Shown piece by piece: positions 1 through 8,098 of a stretch of 10,416 nucleotides of DNA (position 1 is its first letter; each line of letters opens with the position of its first letter). This DNA is from an uncultured bacterium (GTDB taxonomy: Bacteria > Patescibacteriota > Minisyncoccia > Phycocordibacterales > CAIJYI01). The notes beneath the pieces were generated by a model. The model worked only from the letters and a program-made list of their open reading frames with translations, searched no databases and was not told the DNA's origin. The stretch spans positions 1 to 10,416 of the forward strand of contig CALMXW010000102.1 in assembly GCA_937871115.1 (NCBI GenBank). The letters run 5' to 3'. Made by a program: the position numbers and the translations under genes.

Positions 1-314
1 TCGGCGAAGAAGTTTCTTGCCATACAATTTGCCGCGCTTTTGCAGCACATTACCCCGTCGAGGTCCGAGATGGACATTTCCAGTGTACGGGATTCCATCA
101 CAGCTGGTTGGTCTTCCCGGAAAACCCGCACGTAGTAGCAGACATGTATCCGGTGGGTGGAGCGGTGCCGCTCCTTGTGTCTACCCGAGCCCCATCTCCG
201 TGGAAACACTTGTACATGACTGACGATGTGGTCACTGACGTACTCGGAGAGGTCGCGGATCTCGAGCAGCAAGTCGCCTCGCTCATGTGCGACATAGCAC
301 GATTCAAACCATAA
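1..314 (+). CDS. C-terminal part of an unidentified protein with a possible Cys-His-Asp triad (5' end outside window)
   Basis: The frame that begins at base 3 is open from the window edge to a TAA at 312-314 and encodes at least 103 residues. In the visible part, residues 5-10 read SCHTIC, residues 30-36 read GFHHSWL, and residues 47-50 read DMYP. A Cys at the start of a helix, then a His in an HSW context, then an Asp is the order seen in papain-, NlpC/P60- and transglutaminase-like folds. I therefore suspect a cysteine-hydrolase-like domain, but cannot name a family. The end (around residues 80-103) is charged and hydrophobic and may be a short helix. There is no visible start, so function and length are unknown. 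The gene converges on groEL across the hairpin at 334-361. Overlapping ORFs in other frames (17-223 plus, 98-307 minus) look like shadows: their composition is unlike a folded protein. I am fairly sure the frame is coding, and unsure of the activity. Confidence 0.6.
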   Translation, partial: GEEVSCHTICRAFAAHYPVEVRDGHFQCTGFHHSWLVFPENPHVVADMYPVGGAVPLLVSTRAPSPWKHLYMTDDVVTDVLGEVADLEQQVASLMCDIARFKP

Positions 315-333
315 GCCTTGACGCGATGAACGC

Positions 334-361
334 AAAAGCCCGAGCATGTGCCCGGGCTTTT
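334..361. terminator. Bidirectional intrinsic terminator between convergent genes
   Basis: AAAAGCCCG (334-342) and CGGGCTTTT (353-361) are perfect 9-base inverted repeats, with an inner GCA/TGC pairing that could extend the stem. On the plus strand the hairpin lies 20 bases after the stop of the left-edge gene and runs into TTTTCCTTT. On the minus strand it lies 28 bases past the groEL stop and ends in four T residues. It probably ends both converging transcripts, with the plus-strand side carrying the better T-tract. Confidence 0.8.
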
Positions 362-389
362 CCTTTAGTAAAATTTTCCTGAATTTTTT

Positions 390-2066
<1,677 letters not shown>

Positions 2067-2074
2067 TTACTGGA

Positions 2075-2380
2075 TTACTTAATAATAGCGAGAACATTAT
2101 CTTCTCTGAGGATAAAATATTCTTCTCCGTCCACTTTTATTTCATCGGGTCCGTACTCAGAAAAGATAATACGATCACCCACTTTTATTTTCATTGGGAT
2201 TGTCTTTCCATCATCCGTCACACGTCCGGCACCCACAGCAATAACTTCACCTTGTTCAGGGCGTTTCTTGTCTACTGTCTCTGGAATAATTATCCCGGCC
2301 TTGCTTTTCTTATCTTCCGGCGAGACGGGCTTTACAAGAACACGGTCACCCAACGGTATAATTTTGTTTTTTACTGACAT
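2075..2380 (-). CDS. groES: Co-chaperonin GroES (Cpn10)
   Basis: Heptameric lid that caps the GroEL ring and triggers substrate release into the cavity. It has 101 residues, close to the usual 95-100. The N-terminal IIPLGDRVLVK (7-17) is the Cpn10 core strand. Residues 18-33 form the mobile loop and carry the hydrophobic GIII (29-32), equivalent to the GroEL-contacting IVL tripeptide of E. coli. The loop looks about one residue longer than the E. coli loop. A short roof segment lies near 55-62 (VTDDGKTI), and VGDRIIF-EYGPDEIK (67-82) is the typical second half. It is the first gene of a groES-groEL pair, 20 bases upstream of groEL. The leader is AT-rich (TTTATTACCTATT before the ATG) and lacks a Shine-Dalgarno motif. 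Its stop is TAA. Confidence 0.98.
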   Translation of the reverse strand: MSVKNKIIPLGDRVLVKPVSPEDKKSKAGIIIPETVDKKRPEQGEVIAVGAGRVTDDGKTIPMKIKVGDRIIFSEYGPDEIKVDGEEYFILREDNVLAIIK

Positions 2381-2413
2381 AATAGGTAATAAATATTAAG
2401 ACGAGTAATCACG

Positions 2414-2430
2414 TTCCTTACCAAAAGGAA
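2414..2430 (-). promoter_or_regulatory. Possible 5'-leader stem-loop of groESL mRNA
   Basis: TTCCTT (2430-2425 on the minus strand) and AAGGAA (2419-2414) form a perfect 6-base inverted repeat around a 5-base loop. It would lie within about ten bases of the predicted mRNA 5' end. A hairpin there could protect the transcript or act as a weak control element. It is short, has no following T-tract and could occur by chance. Confidence 0.3.
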
Positions 2431-2442
2431 GCACGCGAGGAT

Positions 2443-2470
2443 ATTATATCCCGAAGCTCTCAAGAGTCAA
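2443..2470 (-). promoter_or_regulatory. Vegetative (sigma70/sigmaA-type) promoter of groES-groEL
   Basis: Read on the minus strand, TTGACT (2470-2465) is followed after 16 bases by a perfect TATAAT (2448-2443). This is one mismatch from consensus at -35 and none at -10. It sits 63 bases upstream of the groES ATG, so transcription should begin near 2436 and leave a leader of roughly 55 bases. It lies between the end of the SIMPL gene and groES, so groESL can be transcribed independently of the upstream genes. I saw no CIRCE inverted repeat (TTAGCACTC-N9-GAGTGCTAA), so HrcA control is not indicated. The start point is inferred from spacing only. Confidence 0.85.
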
Positions 2471-2528
2471 ACCTGAGAAACCCCTATCGAATTTCGTAGA
2501 CAATACTTACGTTTGAAGTGATTTTATT

Positions 2529-3287
2529 CTATCCTACTGGGATTTCGGGGGCAATACTTTGAGCACTGTCAGCGGCCTTGCCGAGCGACATCATCGGGTA
2601 TGCCGGCGGTGTACCAGCGCCAGAATCGGAGTATTGTACGATGCGCACAATCTTTACTCCGAGATCTTTTGCGAGGGCATCTGCTTTTGTCTTCGCATCA
2701 GCAATGGCCTTTTGGCGAGCTTCACGCTCTACCTTCTCTGGCTCGTCGACAGTAAATTGAATACCCGAGATATTGGTGGCTCCTTTTTCTCCCACACCAG
2801 AAAGAAGTTTCCCGGCATCATCAATTTTTCGTACTTTTACGGAAACGCTCTGATTTACTTGATATCCTATGAGTACCTGCTTGCCTTCTGGAGGGCAATA
2901 CCCCTGGCGACAAATCTGCGCTGCTGCTGTCTGCCACTCATACTGCGGATTGACACTGTAATCGATAGTCTTCACATCTTTGTCTTCAATCCCCGCAGTC
3001 TTGAGGTAAGCGAGGATAGCATTGCTTGCGTCAGTCGCCTGCTTTTGTGCTTCAGGAACCGTCTTCGCTTCTTTTACTACCGAAAAACTAAACTCAGCGA
3101 TGTCGGGGACAGTAAATGCTTCTCCTTTTCCAGCGACAGTAATCATCGTTACCGGAGCAATATCTCGACCAATAAACGAAAATTCTTTTATTGTGTTAAA
3201 AGCGAGAGCCACCAGGGCAAGCGAGGCGCTAAAGAGGAGTGCGACGAAAGATCGTGCGACTCGAGGATTTTGAAAAAATTCGTTCAT
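2529..3287 (-). CDS. Membrane-anchored SIMPL-domain (DUF541) protein
   Basis: A 252-residue protein. Residues 13-31 (SFVALLFSASLALVALAFN) form one transmembrane helix near the N-terminus with Arg12 before it, so the body is predicted to be outside the membrane. From about residue 48 the sequence has the SIMPL/DUF541 pattern: VAGKGEAFTVPDIAEFSFSV (51-70), a helix with EAQKQATDASNAIL (79-92), then YQVNQSVSVKVR (142-153) and the closing helix REARQKAIADAKTKADALAKDLG (188-210). The family has no established enzymatic role; some members are linked to oxidative stress or to the cell envelope. Cys126 and Cys131 (C-x4-C) lie in an insert between strands and may form a disulfide. The C-terminal 30 residues are low in complexity. 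The gene starts 45 bases after the TPR gene, in an AT-rich spacer without a Shine-Dalgarno site, and no clear terminator follows it. The domain call is firm; the role is unknown. Confidence 0.9.
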   Translation of the reverse strand: MNEFFQNPRVARSFVALLFSASLALVALAFNTIKEFSFIGRDIAPVTMITVAGKGEAFTVPDIAEFSFSVVKEAKTVPEAQKQATDASNAILAYLKTAGIEDKDVKTIDYSVNPQYEWQTAAAQICRQGYCPPEGKQVLIGYQVNQSVSVKVRKIDDAGKLLSGVGEKGATNISGIQFTVDEPEKVEREARQKAIADAKTKADALAKDLGVKIVRIVQYSDSGAGTPPAYPMMSLGKAADSAQSIAPEIPVG

Positions 3288-3332
3288 ACATGTATCAATT
3301 GTTTAATAATTAATAACACTATCATAATTCTT

Positions 3333-5720
3333 CTACGAAGAGAACGGCTCCTTCCCCGCTTTCAGATTTTCAATAATGCTTGGCACTTCGGCATTGTCTG
3401 GATTGAGTGTCAAAACCTCTTGGAACTGCCTTATCGCATCGTTTGTGCGCCCAGCTTTATAGTACGAAAGTCCGAGGAAATATTTTGCATTCGCGTACGG
3501 AGGGTGTATCGCAACTGCCCTTTCAAGCGCCGATATAGCCTGCACATAATCCCCACTCTGGTACCGCAAGAAGCCAAGCTGGAAGAGCAAGACAATATTT
3601 TGTGGATCTGCAACAATAGCCTGCTCAAGTGTTTTTATAGCATCGCGCGTTTTACCTTCGCCTTCTTGTATACCAGCAAGGAGAACATACGCATCCGGAG
3701 TATTCTTCGAGATGGACAGTGCCTTTCCGATAAGACTTTTCGCTGTATCTTTTTTCCCAGAAGAGAGGTCGAGGCGAGCGAGAGTGAGGTAGAGGTCTGG
3801 AGCGAGTGGGTTGAGCGAGAGTGCTTTTTCATACGCAGCTTTTGCTAAGTCGTACGATTGCTCGAGTCCAGTGATATGGAGCGGGGCGATGGCGGCAAAT
3901 ACATTTCCGTAGGTAACCCAGTTGGCGTAATTTTCCTGATCCGCCTCGGTAGCTTTCTTTGCACTACTCACTGTCCGCTCAAAGGTAGATTGAAAAGCAA
4001 TTCGGAGATCATCTGGACCCATGTCGCGGCGGTTGAGAATATTTCCCAACTGAGCGAGAGAAAGATCTGAAAGCGAGCGGTAGAATGCGTCGTACGGAGA
4101 AAGAGCCGTGGCACGAAGAAGTGCGGCTTCGGCCTGTTCGAGATTTCCGCTATTAGCAGATATCACCGCTCCTCGGTATGCGAAGAGTGCTCGATCGAGA
4201 TTTATAAACTTATACGAGAAACCGATAAATATCCCCATAAGGACAAGGAGGATCGTGACTGAGAAAAAACCGAGGCGCGGCTCGTGTGCAAAAGAAAGCA
4301 AACGGACTCGTATGGCACCCAGGTCGGACAGTCCGGCAAGAGAAAGCCCGGTGAAAATAAACGCAAGAATAATGAGTGTTACGCCCGGGTTTGCGACGAC
4401 AAGCACGAGCCACAAAAATGTCGCTCCGACCCAAGAAGCAAGAACAAATTTCCCATACTCATTTTCTTTAAACAAGTCGCGTTTCATGTAAAGGACATAC
4501 CCACCGATGGCAATAAATATGAAAATAAATGCACACCAGGCAATAAAGCCAAGTACTCCGCTCGTGATGATGGTGGTGGCCAAGAAGCTCGAGCCGTACA
4601 TAAAACCCATAGAGAGAGGTACGGTCTCTGCCGAAACAACCGGACGATATTTTTGCCACTCAATAGCAAAACGATTTGGACCAGAGCCGAGGGCTGTCTT
4701 CCCCACTCCTTCCGCAAACGTGGATTTCATAACACTCACGGTGTGTGTGAGTGAAGGACTCACTTCTCGCACAGGAGGAATGGAGAGTAGAGAAGTAATC
4801 TTATCGTGAAAAGGAGTACTGAGAGTAAAGATTACGGAAACGACCAAGACTATGAGCGGAAAGAGGGCGCTCGACCGACTCTCGGTATAGAAATACGTAT
4901 ACGACACAAGGAACAATGAGAGGAGCCCGAGTGGGATGAAGAAAAGTTTTGGGAGAGCCAGACAAACAAAGACAAGCGAGAAAATGAAGGGTAACAAGAA
5001 AAGAATCGTAGAAATTTTCCTTCCTTGAAACTTCCTCGGTTGTAAGATGAGAAGAAGCATGAGAGTGAGGGCAGAAAAAATACCCAAGTTACTCCACCTT
5101 CCAAGCAAGTTGTCGATGAGCGTACTCCAGCCGAAAAAATTTATCTTCTCGGGGAAAATCAAAAAGAAGATTTGATAAAAGAGGAGTACAAAAGCACCAG
5201 CAAGAAACGCTTTCAGAAAATACTGCACTCTCCCTTTTGTAGAAAGAACAAAGATGAGAAAAGTGAGGGAGAATAAAAGAAGAAGAAAAGCAGAAGCATC
5301 AGGATCTATACCACTCCCAAAGAAAGAGTTCGTAAACGCTCCGGAAAACACAGAGGAGAGTGTGAGAATAAACGGAACGAGGAAAATGAAAAAGAGAAAG
5401 GGAGTTCGTGGGAGAGGCACCGATCCACTTCGAAGCCGCTCCAGAAGCCAGAGCAACGACACCGTAATGGTCGAGCCGACGACGAGAAACATCTTCCAAA
5501 GCTCCGACGCGGTGCCGGAGAGAGGTAGTACAAAAAATGGAAGGAGGAACACAAGCACCACGAGTATTCCGCGCGAAAGTGTGTCGAGAGAGAAACGCTT
5601 GGGAGCTTCTTGTACTTCCTGCTCGGGCTCTTCGGAAGGAAGCATCTCCTCTTCAAAAAGCTCTTCATCCACCGTGACTACTGTGTTTGGCTCTCGCGAA
5701 ATAATACGTATGTCATCCAT
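3333..5720 (-). CDS. Polytopic membrane protein, O-antigen-ligase/polymerase-like, with C-terminal TPR repeats
   Basis: A 795-residue protein in three parts. Residues 1-45 are a cytoplasmic acidic head (many Glu, 19-38). Residues about 50-503 hold roughly 12-14 hydrophobic helices (for example 51-67, 73-93, 106-125, 143-160, 168-189, 209-226, 238-276, 285-302, 374-411, 424-466, 483-503). The larger loop at 303-373 contains GSGPNRFAIEWQKYRP (345-360), followed by YGSSFLATTIITSGVLGF (375-392). This matches the Wzy_C/WaaL-type arrangement of a G-GPN-F segment, an external loop, and a helix ending TSGVLG. Residues about 510-790 carry tetratricopeptide repeats, clearest at 641-673, 675-708, 709-741 and 742-775, each ending like ALSLNP, AIVADP or VLTLNP. 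Family members transfer or polymerise lipid-linked glycans at the outer face, but the conserved His often found in the loop is not visible here. No glycosyltransferases adjoin it, so the activity is uncertain. It lies 53 bases after the LamG gene, with an AT-rich leader and no Shine-Dalgarno site. Confidence 0.85.
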   Translation of the reverse strand: MDDIRIISREPNTVVTVDEELFEEEMLPSEEPEQEVQEAPKRFSLDTLSRGILVVLVFLLPFFVLPLSGTASELWKMFLVVGSTITVSLLWLLERLRSGSVPLPRTPFLFFIFLVPFILTLSSVFSGAFTNSFFGSGIDPDASAFLLLLFSLTFLIFVLSTKGRVQYFLKAFLAGAFVLLFYQIFFLIFPEKINFFGWSTLIDNLLGRWSNLGIFSALTLMLLLILQPRKFQGRKISTILFLLPFIFSLVFVCLALPKLFFIPLGLLSLFLVSYTYFYTESRSSALFPLIVLVVSVIFTLSTPFHDKITSLLSIPPVREVSPSLTHTVSVMKSTFAEGVGKTALGSGPNRFAIEWQKYRPVVSAETVPLSMGFMYGSSFLATTIITSGVLGFIAWCAFIFIFIAIGGYVLYMKRDLFKENEYGKFVLASWVGATFLWLVLVVANPGVTLIILAFIFTGLSLAGLSDLGAIRVRLLSFAHEPRLGFFSVTILLVLMGIFIGFSYKFINLDRALFAYRGAVISANSGNLEQAEAALLRATALSPYDAFYRSLSDLSLAQLGNILNRRDMGPDDLRIAFQSTFERTVSSAKKATEADQENYANWVTYGNVFAAIAPLHITGLEQSYDLAKAAYEKALSLNPLAPDLYLTLARLDLSSGKKDTAKSLIGKALSISKNTPDAYVLLAGIQEGEGKTRDAIKTLEQAIVADPQNIVLLFQLGFLRYQSGDYVQAISALERAVAIHPPYANAKYFLGLSYYKAGRTNDAIRQFQEVLTLNPDNAEVPSIIENLKAGKEPFSS

Positions 5721-5773
5721 GTGTAATATAATATTTACTCTATTATTTACTCCCCTTTCTTCTATCCTACCAT

Positions 5774-8098
5774 CTATCGGCCCATAAGATAAAGCTGTTT
5801 TATCTCGCTTTGGGTTAATATGCGATTGTACATCCTTACATCATCGATGATGCCATCAAACGCACGAGTCGAATCCCCCCGATTGCCAATAACATATGGA
5901 TCGGAATTGTTGGCCACGGACCCGCTCGGCTGTGCCACAACAACGAACGTTGCTTGAGCCACCCCATCTAAATAAATAGCTGGAACATTTGAAGCCGAAG
6001 ATTCGTCGTAAGTAAGTACGACGTGGTGCCACGTATTATATGAGGGGAGAGTCCCTGTCGTCCACTTTGCATTCCCTGCCCCGTCAGACCCTCCGCCTGT
6101 CCACTGCCTGTTGAAAGCAATGTCTCCATTCACATCTTCGTAGTAAAAGAGGAATGTTTGAGCCCCGCCTGTCCTCTTCTCTACAATACGCGCCAATCCC
6201 GAAGCCCCACCCGATCGCGCAAATACCCACGCTGAAATACTCGTCTGTGTGTAGTGCGTAGTAAGTGCAGTTGAAACATAATCATCATTATTATCGAAGA
6301 GTAATCCTTGCCCAAATCTTCCTGGCGCAGGAGCACTTGATGTACTCATATTCGTCATCGTCCCCGTATTCCCATTTCCCGAAACATCAGCCGTGGTATT
6401 TGCACTCCAGCTCGTATCTCTCCCATCAAAAGTCCAGTAGCCGACGAGACCATTGGTAATGCCATATGTAGCCGAATTGGAATTCGGACGTGGGGAGACG
6501 GATTGTTTCAGTGTTGAACCTTGAAGATACAGTTGTTTTATTTCGTCGGCACTGAGCATACGGTTGTAGACACGGACATCGTCGATGGCTCCATCGAAAG
6601 TCTCATCGAATGCCATTTCGTCACCAATTTGAAGATCTCCTGCTGCGTCATTTGCACGGGTACCAACCGGAGTGTTCAGAGTGGTGAGCGCTTGTGATAC
6701 GCCGTTTACATAGATAGTAGGGACATTTGCTACCGAAGAGTTGTTGTAGGTGACACAAGCATGGCTCCAGGTATTCAAGAGCGCAGCATTGGCTGCTGTT
6801 CGCCAGGAGCCATCCGCACTACTAAAACTCCGGTAAAATGCCACATCTATTGGCGGGGCTTTATCATTCACCTCAAAAAACCAACCACCAAGAATGGCAC
6901 TTGCTTGTTTCATTACAATCTCACCGGTGTGAAAAGTTCCACCAAACTTCCCCCCTGACTTGGGGAATATCCAAGCACACGCCGTGAGGTTTACAATGTC
7001 ATCGAGTGAAGCCGGCGAGCCAGCAGTGACATAATCATTCGTGGCATCGAACATAAACCCCTGCCCTATCTTCCCCACAACTGGCGCTGTTCCAGTGCTC
7101 ATATTGACGATAGTGGCTATATTCCCATTTCCTGAAATATCTGTTGTTTTATTCGTATTCCAATTCGTATCTCTCCCATCAAAAGTCCAGTATCCGACGA
7201 GACCGTTGGTGAGACTATAGGTAGAAGGATTTGAATTCGGACGAGGAGAGACAGATTGCTCTAGTGTTGAGCCTTGGAGGTAGAGTTGTTTTATTTCGTC
7301 TGCGGTGAGAATACGGTTGTAGACACGGACGTCGTCGATGGCTCCATCGAAAGAGCCATTGTAGGCGGGGGCGTAGTTTCCTATGATCCCATCAGAGGCT
7401 GCATCAGCACTCGCTGTTCCTGTTGGTGTGAACAACTCTGTTACTGCTTTCGACACTCCATTAATATACAAAAGCGCATCATTTGCCGTGGAAGAGTTGT
7501 CGTAGGTGACACAAACATGCTGCCAAGTGTTGAGAGTGATAGTGCTCGCCGCTGTGTGCCCGGTATAAGAAGTGCCCGAAAAAGGATTAGAGTAATATAG
7601 AGCTTGTATGCCCGCATCGTCGTCTCCGAGAAAGAATGCCCATAGGCCATCTTTTGAAAAGATATTGGAATCGGTACTGCTTATCCCGTAAGATTTTGGG
7701 AATATCCAAGAACAAATAGTTTTTCTCGTAACATTATCAAGTGAGGCAGCAGAGCCGACATTGACTTGCTGAGTGGTATTATTACTGAAACTAAATGCTT
7801 GCCCAAGTTTCCCCACGACTGGTGCTGTGCTCGTACTCACTCCACTGATCATCGTCCCCGTATTCCCATTTCCCGAAACATCAGTAGTAGTGTTTGTATT
7901 CCAATTTGTATCTCTTCCGTCAAAAGTCCAATGCCCCACGAGACCATTGGAGAGACTGTACGTAGTAGAATTATTGCCAAAGCGTGGAGAGATGGATTGA
8001 AGAAAAGCCGCACCCGCATCAAAACCACCAGAGATATATACTCCACAACTAACGACAAAGAAAATTATTGTGATGCTTAAGACTTTGTAGTAGCTCAT
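5774..8098 (-). CDS. Exported protein with three tandem LamG (concanavalin A-like) domains
   Basis: A 774-residue protein. Residues 5-24 are a hydrophobic export signal. VVSC at 15-18 fits the lipobox, so it may be a lipoprotein, or simply be anchored by this helix. Three LamG_3-type jelly-roll domains follow at about 50-274, 297-524 and 547-774. Each opens with NGLVG(H/Y)WTFDGRDT, then SGNGN, a central W-x-H-x3-TY strand (TWQHVCVTY 191-199, TWSHACVTY 443-451, TWHHVVLTY 689-697), a YxNGV or YLDGV turn, and closes with FDG-IDDVR-YNR-L---EIKQLYL. The linkers repeat QGSTL(E/K)QSVSPRPNSN. LamG domains usually bind carbohydrate or protein; no catalytic residues are evident. The protein ends three residues after the third domain closes, with no sorting signal. 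The ATG overlaps the TGA of the upstream fibre gene (ATGA), implying coupled translation. It is probably a surface adhesin; the ligand is unknown. Confidence 0.9.
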   Translation of the reverse strand: MSYYKVLSITIIFFVVSCGVYISGGFDAGAAFLQSISPRFGNNSTTYSLSNGLVGHWTFDGRDTNWNTNTTTDVSGNGNTGTMISGVSTSTAPVVGKLGQAFSFSNNTTQQVNVGSAASLDNVTRKTICSWIFPKSYGISSTDSNIFSKDGLWAFFLGDDDAGIQALYYSNPFSGTSYTGHTAASTITLNTWQHVCVTYDNSSTANDALLYINGVSKAVTELFTPTGTASADAASDGIIGNYAPAYNGSFDGAIDDVRVYNRILTADEIKQLYLQGSTLEQSVSPRPNSNPSTYSLTNGLVGYWTFDGRDTNWNTNKTTDISGNGNIATIVNMSTGTAPVVGKIGQGFMFDATNDYVTAGSPASLDDIVNLTACAWIFPKSGGKFGGTFHTGEIVMKQASAILGGWFFEVNDKAPPIDVAFYRSFSSADGSWRTAANAALLNTWSHACVTYNNSSVANVPTIYVNGVSQALTTLNTPVGTRANDAAGDLQIGDEMAFDETFDGAIDDVRVYNRMLSADEIKQLYLQGSTLKQSVSPRPNSNSATYGITNGLVGYWTFDGRDTSWSANTTADVSGNGNTGTMTNMSTSSAPAPGRFGQGLLFDNNDDYVSTALTTHYTQTSISAWVFARSGGASGLARIVEKRTGGAQTFLFYYEDVNGDIAFNRQWTGGGSDGAGNAKWTTGTLPSYNTWHHVVLTYDESSASNVPAIYLDGVAQATFVVVAQPSGSVANNSDPYVIGNRGDSTRAFDGIIDDVRMYNRILTQSEIKQLYLMGR
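6413..6600 (-). repeat. Internal DNA repeat, copy 1 (LamG2 end, linker, LamG3 start)
   Basis: This 188-base segment aligns without gaps to 7166-7353, offset by exactly 753 bases (251 codons). My hand alignment finds about 26 mismatches, roughly 86% identity. It encodes the end of one LamG domain, the QGSTLxQSVSPRPNSN linker and the opening of the next. The domain interiors are much less similar. This points to domain duplication with the hinge kept alike by constraint or gene conversion. Confidence 0.85.
7166..7353 (-). repeat. Internal DNA repeat, copy 2 (LamG1 end, linker, LamG2 start)
   Basis: Partner of 6413-6600. A weaker third copy of the domain-opening part lies at about 7876-7960 in LamG1, offset 741 bases; there it runs into the signal-peptide region in place of the linker. 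The first 27 bases of the two strong copies (from 6413 and 7166) are identical. Confidence 0.85.
8095..8098 (-). other. ATGA stop/start overlap (translational coupling)
   Basis: On the minus strand the LamG gene's ATG (8098-8096) shares bases with the TGA stop (8097-8095) of the fibre-like gene. The preceding bases (CACCACCAGCACC) contain no Shine-Dalgarno motif, so ribosomes finishing the first gene probably reinitiate here. Confidence 0.85.

Noticed and set aside
3286..3295. Palindrome ATACATGTAT over the SIMPL start codon
   Set aside because: Ten AT-rich bases in an AT-rich spacer; too short and unsupported by a second copy to call an operator.
3329..3341. Inverted repeat TCTTC/GAAGA over the stop of the TPR gene as a terminator
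   Set aside because: Only five pairs with a three-base loop and no T-tract.
2559..3848. A 429-codon open frame on the plus strand
   Set aside because: It is antisense to the well-supported SIMPL and TPR genes and crosses both. Its product is Cys/Arg/Phe-rich without domain patterns, so it is a shadow frame.
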